Below, in pieces: positions 53,823 through 62,915 of a stretch of 64,000 nucleotides of DNA. The first letter of the stretch is position 1. Each line of letters begins with the position of its first letter. Location: the NCBI RefSeq assembly GCF_018687095.1, contig NZ_CP061286.1, forward strand, positions 310,001 to 374,000. Direction: 5' to 3'. Both the position numbers and the translations under genes were made by a program. Source of the stretch: Polynucleobacter sp. MWH-UH25E. Lineage in GTDB: Bacteria > Pseudomonadota > Gammaproteobacteria > Burkholderiales > Burkholderiaceae. The notes under the pieces are model-generated. The model was not told the origin of the DNA and ran no database searches. It saw only the letters and a list, made by a program, of their open reading frames with translations.

Positions 53823-54551
53823 ATGTTATCTATTAAGAATCTTGAAGCAGGCTACGGAAAAGTCAAAGTTCTCCACGGCATCAATATTGATGTGCCTAAG
53901 GGACAAGTGATTACCTTGATTGGCTCAAACGGTGCTGGCAAAACCACAACCATGCGTGCTATCACCGGTATGATCAAACCCACTGCTGGTGAAGTGAGCT
54001 TGGGCGGCGAAAAAATTGATGGTTACGACTCGCACAAAATCGCTCGTTTAGGTTTGGCACATAGCCCAGAGGGTCGCCGTGTGTTTACAACGATGTCTGT
54101 TACGGACAATTTGTTGCTTGGCGCGTTTCCGCGTTTTACTGGAAGTCGCCCAAAGGGTGACATCAAGAACGATCTAGAAAAAGCCCTAGAAATGTTTCCG
54201 CGTTTGAAAGAGCGTCGTAATCAATTGGCGGGCACTTTATCTGGCGGTGAGCAGCAGATGTTAGCAATGGCTCGTGCAGTCATGTTGAACCCAGAAATCA
54301 TTCTTTTGGATGAGCCTTCGATGGGTCTTGCACCAATTTTGGTGGAAGAGGTTTTCAAGATTATTTCTAATCTGAAGTCTCAAGGTGTAACCATGTTGTT
54401 GGTTGAGCAATTTGCTGCAGCGGCATTGAATGTTGCTGATTATGGTTATGTATTAGAGAACGGTAAGATTGCAACCCATGGCCCAGCAGCCAAACTCAAA
54501 GATGATCCCGCTGTGAAAGCGGCCTACTTGGGCGGAGCAGGTGGTCACTAA
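53823..54551 (+). CDS. livF: Branched-chain amino acid ABC ATPase LivF
   Basis: 242 aa. GSNGAGKT (Walker A, about 33-40), LSGGEQQMLAMARA (signature), ILLDEPSMGL (Walker B) and VEQ (H-loop region) are intact. AYLG near the C-terminus is typical of LivF. It pairs with the LivG half of the fusion protein to power the transporter. It is the last operon gene and is followed by a shared terminator. Confidence 0.93.
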   Translation: MLSIKNLEAGYGKVKVLHGINIDVPKGQVITLIGSNGAGKTTTMRAITGMIKPTAGEVSLGGEKIDGYDSHKIARLGLAHSPEGRRVFTTMSVTDNLLLGAFPRFTGSRPKGDIKNDLEKALEMFPRLKERRNQLAGTLSGGEQQMLAMARAVMLNPEIILLDEPSMGLAPILVEEVFKIISNLKSQGVTMLLVEQFAAAALNVADYGYVLENGKIATHGPAAKLKDDPAVKAAYLGGAGGH

Positions 54552-54583
54552 GTTGCATCTATTGGTAGATAGTCATCAGTAAT

Positions 54584-54611
54584 AAAAAAGCCCTTTTTCA
54601 AGGGCTTTTTT
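54584..54611. terminator. Bidirectional intrinsic terminator
   Basis: AAAAAAGCCCTT (54584-54595) pairs perfectly with AAGGGCTTTTTT (54600-54611) around a 4-base loop. It lies between livF and the convergent outer-membrane protein gene and has T-tracts in both directions, so it can serve both. Confidence 0.85.
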
Positions 54612-54623
54612 AATGCCTATTTT

Positions 54624-55538
54624 TTAATTGATTGGAAAACCTACCTTCAGAATATATTCATTGACGGTGTGGCTATCCCATACTCTTGCGTTGGAGCATT
54701 CTGCTTCGCCACCACCCATGCAGGTACCACCAGCTAGCTGATAACGCCATGCTCCTGTGACCCACCAGTCTTTGGCGGCGTAGTGCAAATTGGGTCCAAC
54801 AAATGTGGCGCGTTGTACTTGATTGCGCAAATTGAGCTCAGAGTAGTCATTATGAAAGCGTGCCTCGACACCCGCTGACCACTTCGGGGCAAATCGATAG
54901 CTGGCCCCAACCAGAATATCCAGCATGGATTCTGGGACGTTACCGTTTTCTATAAATTTCAGACGCTCATTCGCAACCACGATATTGCTGGCGACCACTA
55001 AGCGGTCATCAATAAAGTTTGATTGCAGCAAGAGGCGTGCTTCGATCTCATCTTTATTTCTTCCCCAACTTGGCTCGAGATAGAGACCTACACCAATGGG
55101 TGAGGTAACAGGATTGGTAATGCGATAAATTGCCTCGAGAGAGCCACCTTCAATTCCACCTTTTCTGTAGGCTTTTGATGGATCGTGGGAGGAGGGGACG
55201 CCATATCCACCAGTGCAACTTGGCGCGTCTTCACATGCCTCTGAATTAGTGTAGTTTTGGTTGGCGCTGGTGTAATAAGAATTAATGTAGCCGGCGATTT
55301 GTAAATCATTCGTGAGGCCGTACTCCAATTCTGTTCTAGCAGTCCAGGCGTCATATGATCCCGCTGCTTGCTGTTGATTGAGTTGTAGTCGTTGCTCAAA
55401 CTCTAAGGTTCCTTTGGGTTGTAAATCGAGGGTATAAATCCAGCCAAATACGCCTTCACCAGCATTTGCAAAAGAGATGTGCAAGGTGGCGGCAAGAAAT
55501 AGGCTGAATGCCAAAAGTCTTTTGATAGTGAGTTTCAT
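54624..55538 (-). CDS. Outer-membrane beta-barrel protein (DUF6662-like)
   Basis: 304 aa. Residues 1-26 form a signal peptide ending FANA. GEGVFGWIYTLDLQPKG starts the mature part, and the remainder shows alternating hydrophobic and aromatic strands suited to a barrel of about 12 strands, ending KVGFPIN. Two Cys-containing loops (CEDAPSC and CMGGGEAEC) may form disulfides. I associate the pattern with DUF6662, whose function is unknown. A Fur-box-like site lies about 80 bases before its start, hinting at metal control. Confidence 0.65.
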   Translation of the reverse strand: MKLTIKRLLAFSLFLAATLHISFANAGEGVFGWIYTLDLQPKGTLEFEQRLQLNQQQAAGSYDAWTARTELEYGLTNDLQIAGYINSYYTSANQNYTNSEACEDAPSCTGGYGVPSSHDPSKAYRKGGIEGGSLEAIYRITNPVTSPIGVGLYLEPSWGRNKDEIEARLLLQSNFIDDRLVVASNIVVANERLKFIENGNVPESMLDILVGASYRFAPKWSAGVEARFHNDYSELNLRNQVQRATFVGPNLHYAAKDWWVTGAWRYQLAGGTCMGGGEAECSNARVWDSHTVNEYILKVGFPIN

Positions 55539-55616
55539 AGAGGATCTTCATCTTTTTGAGAGTTGATTGAAAGTGATCGAATGGGTAATTCGAATCGGAA
55601 TCCAATATAGCAAATC

Positions 55617-55637
55617 AAATAAGAATGATTCTCAAAT
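55617..55637. promoter_or_regulatory. Fur-box-like operator
   Basis: AAATAAGAATGATTCTCAAAT is a near-palindrome with a perfect AGAAT-G-ATTCT core centred at 55627, very like the Fur sites of betaproteobacteria. It lies between the divergent outer-membrane protein gene (start 55538) and the DUF3820 gene (start 55755). Iron repression of the former is the likely effect. Confidence 0.55.
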
Positions 55638-55754
55638 AGGTATAAGACCATTCTCGAATAAATGGCTAGATGAATACGGGATTAGATTTGAAATCAACGC
55701 GCAGCTGCGCTGTTTACTCGGCTTTTATTTCTTTATAGCTTGTAAGATGCATAT

Positions 55755-56018
55755 ATGAATTCACAAGCATTAGAAAAATTAGTTTTAATGAAAATGCCAT
55801 TTGGTAAGCATGCAGGTCGCGCCATTGCAGATCTACCAGGAAATTACTTGGCGTGGTTCGCGCGCGAGGGATTTCCGAAGAGTGAGCTCGGTGAATTGCT
55901 TGAATTAATGCACACGCTTGATCACAATGGCTTACGTGGTCTCTTAGCGCCTATACAAAAGGCGCAAAAAGCACAAAAAGCGCAAAGTGCTCAAAGAGCA
56001 TACAACGTACGTGATTAA
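55755..56018 (+). CDS. DUF3820-family protein with repeat tail
   Basis: 87 aa. MPFGKHAGRAIADLPGNYLAWFAREGFPKSELGELL (about 14-49) is the DUF3820 core found in small proteins and at the end of some nuclease-related proteins; function is unknown. The tail KAQKAQKAQSAQRA is encoded by 9-base repeats and is probably disordered. Its stop is 1 base from that of the convergent nuclease gene. Confidence 0.75.
   Translation: MNSQALEKLVLMKMPFGKHAGRAIADLPGNYLAWFAREGFPKSELGELLELMHTLDHNGLRGLLAPIQKAQKAQKAQSAQRAYNVRD
55959..55994 (+). repeat. 9-bp tandem repeat encoding Lys-Ala-Gln units
   Basis: Four 9-base units (AAGGCGCAA, AAAGCACAA, AAAGCGCAA, AGTGCTCAA) lie at the 3' end of the DUF3820 gene. Each codes K/S-A-Q. 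Changes in copy number would keep the frame and only alter tail length. Confidence 0.7.
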
Positions 56019-56019
56019 T

Positions 56020-57117
56020 TTACTTTGATCGAACGATGACAGTTACGCGTTTTTGCTCGTAAGAGACGCCAGGAGTTTCTGGCGGACTACTTTGACTCAG
56101 CTCGATTGCCACCTGGGTTTGCGACTGGAGTTGATTGGAAATCTGTTTCGCTAGCTCAGTATTCTGATCGTATTGAATCTGAACGCTAGCAACTTTGCCC
56201 GCTTTGATTTCATTAAGAATCGCGTTTACCTTCTCAGTCAAATAGGTATCAAAAAATACGGGATACCAGCCCCCTACTGAGCCCACATGCTGGCCGGTCT
56301 TGATGGAGTTAGGCTTGGTTGGCATTGAGTTGAGTGAAGTAGGTTCGCTTTGAATCGGCAAATGAAAGTCGATACCCGTTTTAGTTACCAATTCCGCATA
56401 TGAAATCGGTGGCGTCATTAATGCGTCATTGGAATTTTCAATCCAATAAGCCCACGCAGAATTTTTACTAGGGTCATATACCAATTTATATAAATGACTC
56501 GGTATCGTGACATGGCTTCTTCCTATGCTTCCTTGATTTCCGGTCGAGCCGGTAAAGACATAAATATCTCCCAGGGCTCTTTTGGCGTAATGTCTGGTCG
56601 GCTCCTCAACATTCTTAGCCCAGATGCCCTGATTATTTTGTCTAGCCTGCGGCATCATATTGGCCAAGGAAAATGATTGGGCCATCGCCCTCTCATTGCT
56701 CATATCGCCTGCGGGTGCGTTGTGGCCGCGGTCATAGCCGCTGGCTCGATAGTCAGAGAGAAGAGCTCTTTCTGAAAATGGGAGTCTAGCCTCTTCATAA
56801 AACTGGTTGCTTCTTCGTGGATGTGGCGCTGACAACTGTTCTCGATTGAGTTTCTCGACAACATAAATTGGTTTCTTATCTTGGGGTGAGTAGTAAACCG
56901 CAAAGCTATCAAAACAGAGATCTCGACCCACTTGAGTGGCAGTAGGAATGCGCTGATTGGGAAAAAGTTCCTTGCAGTCATCGAAAACGGCCAGCACGCT
57001 CAGAGGCGTTAATAGGCATCCAACTAGAGCGAAGAGGCTCATTAACCGACGCAAGTGAACCAAGCGAGCTAGCCGAAGCGAGCAAAGTAAGTTAGGTGAT
57101 CTGAGTTCTATATTCAT
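56020..57117 (-). CDS. Secreted DNA/RNA non-specific endonuclease (NucA/NucG type)
   Basis: About 365 aa. YDRGHNAPAGDMS is the DRGH catalytic motif (His general base), followed by the Asn/Gln/Glu metal region (NMMPQARQNNQGIWAKNVE). A hydrophobic segment LFALVGCLLTPLSVLAVF gives a signal peptide; ATG 57042 would place it directly at the N-terminus, while ATG 57117 adds a basic 25-residue extension. Neither start has a good ribosome site. It likely degrades extracellular nucleic acids in the periplasm or medium. The C-terminal 90 residues are poorly conserved. Confidence 0.85.
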   Translation of the reverse strand: MNIELRSPNLLCSLRLARLVHLRRLMSLFALVGCLLTPLSVLAVFDDCKELFPNQRIPTATQVGRDLCFDSFAVYYSPQDKKPIYVVEKLNREQLSAPHPRRSNQFYEEARLPFSERALLSDYRASGYDRGHNAPAGDMSNERAMAQSFSLANMMPQARQNNQGIWAKNVEEPTRHYAKRALGDIYVFTGSTGNQGSIGRSHVTIPSHLYKLVYDPSKNSAWAYWIENSNDALMTPPISYAELVTKTGIDFHLPIQSEPTSLNSMPTKPNSIKTGQHVGSVGGWYPVFFDTYLTEKVNAILNEIKAGKVASVQIQYDQNTELAKQISNQLQSQTQVAIELSQSSPPETPGVSYEQKRVTVIVRSK

Positions 57118-57603
57118 TACCCATAAGTGTAGGGCTAGCCTTTTCCTCCATGCTTGGTGTTCGCCATAGAGCTAGTGCAAAGTCAGCTTACTTTCATAGA
57201 GTAGTGCAGCGTCAAGGCCTTATAAATAGTGCCTTGCAGCAATCACGGTTGATAACTACCGGTAGAAAATAATATGAGCTTAAACACTAGATGTATGGTT
57301 TTTGTGGGCGATTTTTGATTCCAAATAGTAAAAAACTTGGAAATTAGCCAATTTTTTATAGAATGAAATTAGTGCCCCCTAACACCTATAAGTAATTGAT
57401 TTATATGTACTTATTCCTGAATTTAGGTGGGATATTCGGGAACTCCCGTATTTCAACAACTAAAAGTTATTGAAATTTACTTCTTTATTCTTGACTTGAT
57501 ATAAGAACCTTTTTAGGATGACCCATGTTTTTAATATATTGCGATGCAGCATAAAACAGTTAGGCAAATGTTTTGATTGTTTTGGGGTGTCGCAAACCAG
57601 TGA
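57118..57603. other. 486-base intergenic region without a convincing gene
   Basis: This is the longest gene-free stretch, A+T-rich and stop-dense in all frames. Besides promoters expected for the two divergent genes, I see an imperfect inverted repeat TTCAACAACT/AGTTATTGAA (57452-57461, 57465-57474; one mismatch, 3-base loop) and a small CGGGA/CCCG-type stem just before it. No RNA family is recognised. Confidence 0.4.
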
Positions 57604-58587
57604 ATGAGTAAATGTGTAACAAACAATTTGAGTGAGATGCGGGAGTCGCAACCAGCTATGCTGGCTGCAAAAGACCTGCTAGCCCATGCTATGGCTCCGG
57701 TATACCGAGTCGTTAATGGCTTGCTCGTTGTTACGGTATTTATGGTGGTCGGTCTCTGGCTTTCGGGCAATGGCACCAATGCTGGCGCATTCGACTTAGC
57801 TCGTATTTTGGTTCCAGATGAGGCACGTCACATCGTATGGAGTAATGGTTTTGGCATGCTCGAGCAATACAAGGCGAATGAGAATGTCGCAACCGCTTCC
57901 GATACAGACATTGCCTCGGTGATTTATCAAAAGTCAGCTCAACACGCATCTGGACTGACGAGTGTGAAGCAACAAACTGTTGCTTTGTTAATGCCTTCGG
58001 TGGCGCAAATGCAGGTGAAATCGATCTCCCATTTAGCCGATCGTATCCCGGCATCTAAGTTAGATCCTCAGGCACTGGATAGCAATTTGATGGGCTCTAT
58101 TCAGAATCAACGCGCTGTGGCGGATTTCTTTGAGAAAAAATACAACCTCGATCGCAACAAGATTGAAGAATATGTGTCGAACACGATCTTGATCGCCAAA
58201 GAGGTCAATATCGATCCAGTTTTATTGCTCGCAGTGATTTCAGTGGAATCCAATTTCAACCCAAATACAAAGAGCCAAGCTGGTGCAGAAGGCCTCATGC
58301 AAGTGATGACATCTGTTCACCGTGAGAAATATGCTTTGTATGGTGGAACGCAACAAGCAGTGAAACCTGAAGTCAACATTCGTGTAGGCGCATATATCCT
58401 AAAGTACTTAATTGCCACAGCAGGTTCATTGCGCAATGGCTTGAAGTACTACGTAGGCGCTGCTAACGCCGAAGACGATGGTGGTTATGCCGATAAAGTA
58501 TTGGCAGAACGCAATCGATTAATTGGCCTATGCCAAACCAAATCTATGAACCGTCTGACTTTGAATGGAAAGTCTCTGCGTTCTTAA
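57604..58587 (+). CDS. Membrane-anchored lytic transglycosylase (SLT domain)
   Basis: 327 aa. A single hydrophobic segment (about 36-54) anchors the protein as type II. The region from 190 to 300 is the SLT domain: LLAVISVESNFNPN with catalytic Glu215, GAEGLMQVM (about 228-236) and a late YYVGAANAEDDGGYADKVL segment. It cleaves peptidoglycan glycan strands in the periplasm. A bidirectional terminator follows. Confidence 0.88.
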   Translation: MSKCVTNNLSEMRESQPAMLAAKDLLAHAMAPVYRVVNGLLVVTVFMVVGLWLSGNGTNAGAFDLARILVPDEARHIVWSNGFGMLEQYKANENVATASDTDIASVIYQKSAQHASGLTSVKQQTVALLMPSVAQMQVKSISHLADRIPASKLDPQALDSNLMGSIQNQRAVADFFEKKYNLDRNKIEEYVSNTILIAKEVNIDPVLLLAVISVESNFNPNTKSQAGAEGLMQVMTSVHREKYALYGGTQQAVKPEVNIRVGAYILKYLIATAGSLRNGLKYYVGAANAEDDGGYADKVLAERNRLIGLCQTKSMNRLTLNGKSLRS

Positions 58588-58624
58588 TTAATGAGATGAC
58601 TAATTGATAGTCACCTGATAAATA

Positions 58625-58648
58625 AAAAGCCACCCAAGGGTGGCTTTT
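58625..58648. terminator. Bidirectional intrinsic terminator
   Basis: AAAAGCCACCC (58625-58635) and GGGTGGCTTTT (58638-58648) are perfect complements at a tight turn, with T-rich ends on both strands. It serves the transglycosylase gene and the convergent FKBP gene. Confidence 0.8.
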
Positions 58649-58674
58649 GTGTTTTTGTATTACGCAGTGAAGTT

Positions 58675-59022
58675 TTAGTTCACACCATGCAATTCCACAT
58701 CAAACACGAGCGTAGCGTTAGGAGGAATAACGCCGCCTGCGCCACGAGCACCATAGCCCATATCGGCGGGAATGATCAGGGTACGCTTGCCACCAATTTT
58801 CATGCCTGCAACGCCTTGATCCCAGCCTTTGATAACGTGACCAGCACCTAATGGGAAGCTAAATAGTTGTCCACGATCAAGCGAGCTATCAAATTTTTGG
58901 CCCTTTTGGTCTGGCGCATTTTCATCGTAGAGCCAGCCGGTGTAATGCACGTCAACGTGATTACCTGCAGTTGCTTCTTTGCCATCGCCAACGACAGTAT
59001 CGATTTTCTTGAGTTCTGACAT
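58675..59022 (-). CDS. FKBP-type peptidyl-prolyl cis-trans isomerase
   Basis: 115 aa, a single FKBP domain with no signal peptide, so cytoplasmic. HVDVHYTGWLYD, FDSSLDRGQLFSFPLGAGHVIKGWDQG and GGKRTLIIPADMGYG are the canonical strand and active-site motifs. It catalyses proline isomerisation during protein folding. Confidence 0.95.
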   Translation of the reverse strand: MSELKKIDTVVGDGKEATAGNHVDVHYTGWLYDENAPDQKGQKFDSSLDRGQLFSFPLGAGHVIKGWDQGVAGMKIGGKRTLIIPADMGYGARGAGGVIPPNATLVFDVELHGVN

Positions 59023-59088
59023 GATGTATTCCTTAATGTTTCCCTTAGGTATTTCTATAGGTTTAAATGACTGGCTAGTATAGGCGCA

Positions 59089-60285
59089 TCAGGCTTTGAT
59101 GGTCTTGCGTTGCTGAAGGCCCAACCAAACTAGTGCAACTGCGGTAATCGTAGCGGGAATGAGTGAGCCTAAATTCAGGATTTCCCAGCCTTGAGAGGTA
59201 ATAAGGGCGCCTGATCCAAAAGAGGTAAACGCCATAGTGCCGAACACAAAGAAATTAATTGCAGCTTGCGCTTTGTCTCGCTCACTTGGTTTGTAGGCTG
59301 TCATGGCTAGAGAAGTAGATCCAGTGAATAGGAAATTCCAGCCCACGCCAAGCAAAAAGAGAGCAATGAAGAATTGATGAAGGTCTGTCCCGCTCAAGGC
59401 AATCAATATACAAATGAAATTAAGACCGACTCCAAGCCCCATGATTTTGAGGGCGCCAAAGCGTTGAATAAGTGCTCCAGTAAAAAATCCAGGCGCAAAC
59501 ATGCCAATGACATGCCACTCCAGTACTAGGGCGGTGTCCGAGAATGGCAGGCCGCAAATTTGCATCGCCAGTGGTGTGGCTGCCATGAGGAGATTCATAA
59601 CGCCATAACCAAGTGCTGCGCCAATGACTGCTACCAAGAAGACGGGCTGACGCAGAATGATATTGAGAGGTCTGCCGTCGGAGAGGGTGTGATGGGTTTT
59701 GAATTCCTCCGGAAAGTGAATGAACTGCATCACAACAATTCCGATGAAGGCTGCAATGGAAAGGGATAAGTAAGCACCCAAGAAGGCGGTCTCAAATAGA
59801 TTGCGAGTCCAAGAAGCTAGGTTAGGGCCGATCACTGCGCCCAGAATGCCCCCAGCTAAAACCCATGAGACAGCCTTATCTCGCTGACTTACTTCAGTGA
59901 GCTCTGCCGCCGCAAAACGATAGAGCTGCCCGTTGGCGCTGTAGTAACCAGCAATGAAAGTGCCGATCACTAATAGCCAGAAGTTTTTACTAAATGCCGC
60001 ATAGGCGCAAAGTAGTGCTGATAAGGCAGCCACCAAAAGACCAAGCTGAAAAGAAATTTTTCGGCCAAAGTGATTTTGTGACTTAGCAACCAAGGAAGTT
60101 GAAAAAGCTGCGCCGACAACATAGCCCATGACGGGCAACGTGGCCATCCAGCTCACGGGGGCAAGGCTATAGCCAACTAGGCCATTAATAGCAATAAAAG
60201 TGACATTGTTGGTCAGGAATAGGCCCTGGCAAATAATGAGCAATAAGAGGTTCTTATTTAGCAGGGGATGCTGGTTACTGGGCAT
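59089..60285 (-). CDS. MFS transporter
   Basis: 398 aa with 12 predicted helices. The loop after helix 2 (SQNHFGRKISFQLG) is a good match to the MFS A-motif GxLaDrxGRkxxl. Length and topology fit drug- or metabolite-exporting MFS members (YfmI/YnfM-like). Substrate unknown. It is divergent from the isocitrate dehydrogenase gene. Confidence 0.85.
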   Translation of the reverse strand: MPSNQHPLLNKNLLLLIICQGLFLTNNVTFIAINGLVGYSLAPVSWMATLPVMGYVVGAAFSTSLVAKSQNHFGRKISFQLGLLVAALSALLCAYAAFSKNFWLLVIGTFIAGYYSANGQLYRFAAAELTEVSQRDKAVSWVLAGGILGAVIGPNLASWTRNLFETAFLGAYLSLSIAAFIGIVVMQFIHFPEEFKTHHTLSDGRPLNIILRQPVFLVAVIGAALGYGVMNLLMAATPLAMQICGLPFSDTALVLEWHVIGMFAPGFFTGALIQRFGALKIMGLGVGLNFICILIALSGTDLHQFFIALFLLGVGWNFLFTGSTSLAMTAYKPSERDKAQAAINFFVFGTMAFTSFGSGALITSQGWEILNLGSLIPATITAVALVWLGLQQRKTIKA

Positions 60286-60309
60286 GGCATGCAGTTTACG
60301 AGGAAATGA

Positions 60310-60504
60310 ATGCCGCTGCCGTCTTGGTGGATTCCCTTAAATTGGGCGTTATATGCGGTTTTTGGGCGAAAAACCTTAATTTATGGCAATCCCGATGATT
60401 TAAAATTGAACTCTCGCCTCATTGGCAAAAAGGTACGTTTTAACTGTAAGACGAGCCAACTAAAAGTGCTTTGCAAAATGCGGAATATGAGAGTGGCAGG
60501 GTAA
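60310..60504 (+). CDS. Possible 64-aa small basic protein
   Basis: ATG 60310 has GAGGA at a normal distance. The product is basic with an aromatic N-terminus (MPLPSWWIPLNWALYAVFG) and no recognisable family. It fills most of the gap between the MFS and icd genes. A GGTTTTT/AAAAACC stem (60357-60375) lies inside. It could equally be the icd leader, so I rate it low. Confidence 0.3.
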   Translation: MPLPSWWIPLNWALYAVFGRKTLIYGNPDDLKLNSRLIGKKVRFNCKTSQLKVLCKMRNMRVAG

Positions 60505-60545
60505 AAACCTGACTCTGTAAATTTATCAATATTGAGGAAACGTTA

Positions 60546-62780
60546 ATGGCTTCAGAGAAATCAAAGATTATTTACACGCTGACAGACGAAGCGCCGCTTT
60601 TAGCGACTTGCGCATTTTTGCCAGTTATTCGTACTTTCACTGCGCCAGCTGGAGTGGAGATTGTTAAGAGCGATATCTCAGTTGCCGCGCGTATTTTGGC
60701 TGAGTTCTCTGACTGCTTAACAGATGCTCAAAAAGTTCCAGACAATTTAGCTGAGTTGGGCAAGATGACTTTGCTCCCAGATACCAACATTATTAAGTTG
60801 CCAAATATCAGTGCCTCTGTGCCGCAATTGGTTGCAGCAATTAAAGAGTTACAAAACAAGGGCTACAAGATCCCTAATTTCCCGGATGATCCTAAGACAG
60901 AAGAAGAAAAAGCAATTCGTGCTCGTTACTCTAAGTGTTTAGGCAGTTCTGTAAACCCAGTATTGCGCGAAGGTAACTCTGACCGTCGTGCGCCACCCGC
61001 TGTGAAGCGTTACGCACGTAAGAATCCTCACTCCATGGGTGAGTGGAGCCAGGCTTCCCGTACACACGTTTCCCATATGCATGGTGGCGACTTCTACTCC
61101 AGCGAGAAGTCAATGACCATGACTAAAGCTTGTGATGTGAAGATGGACTTGGTGACAAAGAGCGGCAAAACTATTGTGCTCAAGCCAAAAGTCTCTTTAC
61201 TTGCCGGCGAAATCATCGATAGCATGTACATGAGCAAAAAAGCCTTGTGTGAGTTCTACGAAAAAGAAATCGAAGACGCATACAAGACTGGCATGATGTT
61301 GTCCTTGCATGTGAAGGCAACCATGATGAAAGTATCACACCCGATCGTATTCGGTCACGCTGTGAAGATTTTCTATAAAGATGCTTTTGAAAAGCATGCG
61401 AAGTTGTTCGAAGAGTTGGGCGTTAACGCTAATAACGGAATGAGCAGCTTGTACGACAAGATCAAAACTTTGCCAGAGTCCAAGCGCGAAGAAATTATTC
61501 AAGATTTACACGCTTGCCATGAGCATCGTCCTGCATTAGCGATGGTGGATTCAGCAAAAGGTATTACCAACTTACACTCTCCAAGCGATGTGATTGTGGA
61601 TGCGTCGATGCCAGCCATGATTCGTGTCGGCGGCAAAATGTGGGGCGCGGATGGTCGTTTGCATGACACTAAGGCGGTAATCCCAGAAAGTACCTTTGCC
61701 CGTATTTATCAAGAAATGATCAATTTCTGTAAGACACATGGCAACTTTGATCCAAGAACCATGGGTACTGTTCCAAACGTGGGCTTGATGGCTCAGCAGG
61801 CTGAAGAGTATGGTTCACATGACAAGACATTTGAGATCCCCGAGGCTGGCGTAGCTCGAATTGTTGCTGATGACGGCACTGTATTACTTGAGCAGAACGT
61901 AGAAGAGGGTGATATTTGGCGTATGTGTCAAGTGAAAGATGCGCCAATTCGTGACTGGGTCAAATTGGCAGTTAATCGCGCGCGTCTCTCAAATACTCCA
62001 GCAGTATTCTGGTTAGATGAGTACCGTCCGCACGAAGCTGAATTGATCAAGAAAGTAAAAACATATCTGAAGGACTATGACCTTGAAGGTGTGGATATTC
62101 AGATCATGTCTCAGACTCGCGCAATGCGTTACACCCTTGAGCGTGTGATTCGCGGTAAGGATACTATTTCCGTAACTGGTAATATCTTGCGCGACTACTT
62201 GACCGACTTGTTCCCTATTATGGAATTGGGTACCAGTGCGAAGATGCTCTCGATTGTTCCATTGATGGCGGGTGGTGGTTTGTTTGAAACCGGTGCAGGC
62301 GGTTCTGCTCCAAAACACGTTCAACAGTTGGTAGAAGAAAACCATTTGCGTTGGGATTCACTTGGTGAGTTTTTAGCTTTGGCGGTTTCGCTTGAGGATA
62401 TCGGCGACAAGACAGGTAATCCAAAAGTGAAAATCCTCGCTCGCACTTTGGATGAGGCTACAGGCAAGTTATTGGATAACAATAAATCGCCTTCGCCACG
62501 TACCGGTGAATTAGATAACCGTGGCAGTCAGTTCTACTTGGCGATGTATTGGGCAGAAGCATTGGCCAATCAGACCGAAGATAAGGAATTGGCGGCGCAT
62601 TTTGCACCTTTAGCAAAATCCTTGGCAGAAAACGAGCAGAAGATTGTTTCCGAGTTCAAGGCGGTTCAAGGTAAGCCAGCAGACATTGGTGGTTACTATG
62701 TTGCTGATTCTGAGAAATGCAAAGCGGTAATGCGTCCAAGCCCAACTTTCAATGCAGCATTGAAAGCAGCAAGAGCGTAA
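60546..62780 (+). CDS. icd: NADP-dependent isocitrate dehydrogenase, monomeric type
   Basis: 744 aa, the usual length of monomeric IDH (about 740). KIIYTLTDEAPLLATCAFLP, SNRRAPPAVKRYARKNPHSMGEW-like and HVSHMHGGDFYSSEKS regions and GTSAKMLSIVPLMAGGGLFETGAGGSAPKH are diagnostic. It oxidises isocitrate to 2-oxoglutarate in the TCA cycle and supplies NADPH. A ribosome site GAGGAAAC precedes the ATG, and an intrinsic terminator follows. Confidence 0.96.
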   Translation: MASEKSKIIYTLTDEAPLLATCAFLPVIRTFTAPAGVEIVKSDISVAARILAEFSDCLTDAQKVPDNLAELGKMTLLPDTNIIKLPNISASVPQLVAAIKELQNKGYKIPNFPDDPKTEEEKAIRARYSKCLGSSVNPVLREGNSDRRAPPAVKRYARKNPHSMGEWSQASRTHVSHMHGGDFYSSEKSMTMTKACDVKMDLVTKSGKTIVLKPKVSLLAGEIIDSMYMSKKALCEFYEKEIEDAYKTGMMLSLHVKATMMKVSHPIVFGHAVKIFYKDAFEKHAKLFEELGVNANNGMSSLYDKIKTLPESKREEIIQDLHACHEHRPALAMVDSAKGITNLHSPSDVIVDASMPAMIRVGGKMWGADGRLHDTKAVIPESTFARIYQEMINFCKTHGNFDPRTMGTVPNVGLMAQQAEEYGSHDKTFEIPEAGVARIVADDGTVLLEQNVEEGDIWRMCQVKDAPIRDWVKLAVNRARLSNTPAVFWLDEYRPHEAELIKKVKTYLKDYDLEGVDIQIMSQTRAMRYTLERVIRGKDTISVTGNILRDYLTDLFPIMELGTSAKMLSIVPLMAGGGLFETGAGGSAPKHVQQLVEENHLRWDSLGEFLALAVSLEDIGDKTGNPKVKILARTLDEATGKLLDNNKSPSPRTGELDNRGSQFYLAMYWAEALANQTEDKELAAHFAPLAKSLAENEQKIVSEFKAVQGKPADIGGYYVADSEKCKAVMRPSPTFNAALKAARA

Positions 62781-62861
62781 TACATAAAAGTGCTGATGCA
62801 CCAGATATGAGCATTAGGTATAAGCGATAGTAATTTCTTATATTAATTAGGGTTATTATTT

Positions 62862-62889
62862 AAAGGCAAACTTTCGGGTTTGCCTTTTT
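62862..62889 (+). terminator. Intrinsic terminator after icd
   Basis: AAAGGCAAAC (62862-62871) pairs with GTTTGCCTTT (62878-62887) around loop TTTCGG and runs into T. It lies about 80 bases after the icd stop and 27 bases before the BLUF gene. Confidence 0.8.
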
Positions 62890-62915
62890 CTTTTTTAGTC
62901 TTTGCAAAATCCTCA

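Noticed and set aside
55567..55758. 63-aa + frame before the DUF3820 gene
   Set aside because: It spans the Fur-like site and the promoter region, uses a weak start and looks non-protein-like.
60357..60375. GGTTTTT/AAAAACC stem as a terminator or riboswitch before icd
   Set aside because: The stem is short, no T-run follows and no known riboswitch core is visible; it also falls in a possible small frame.
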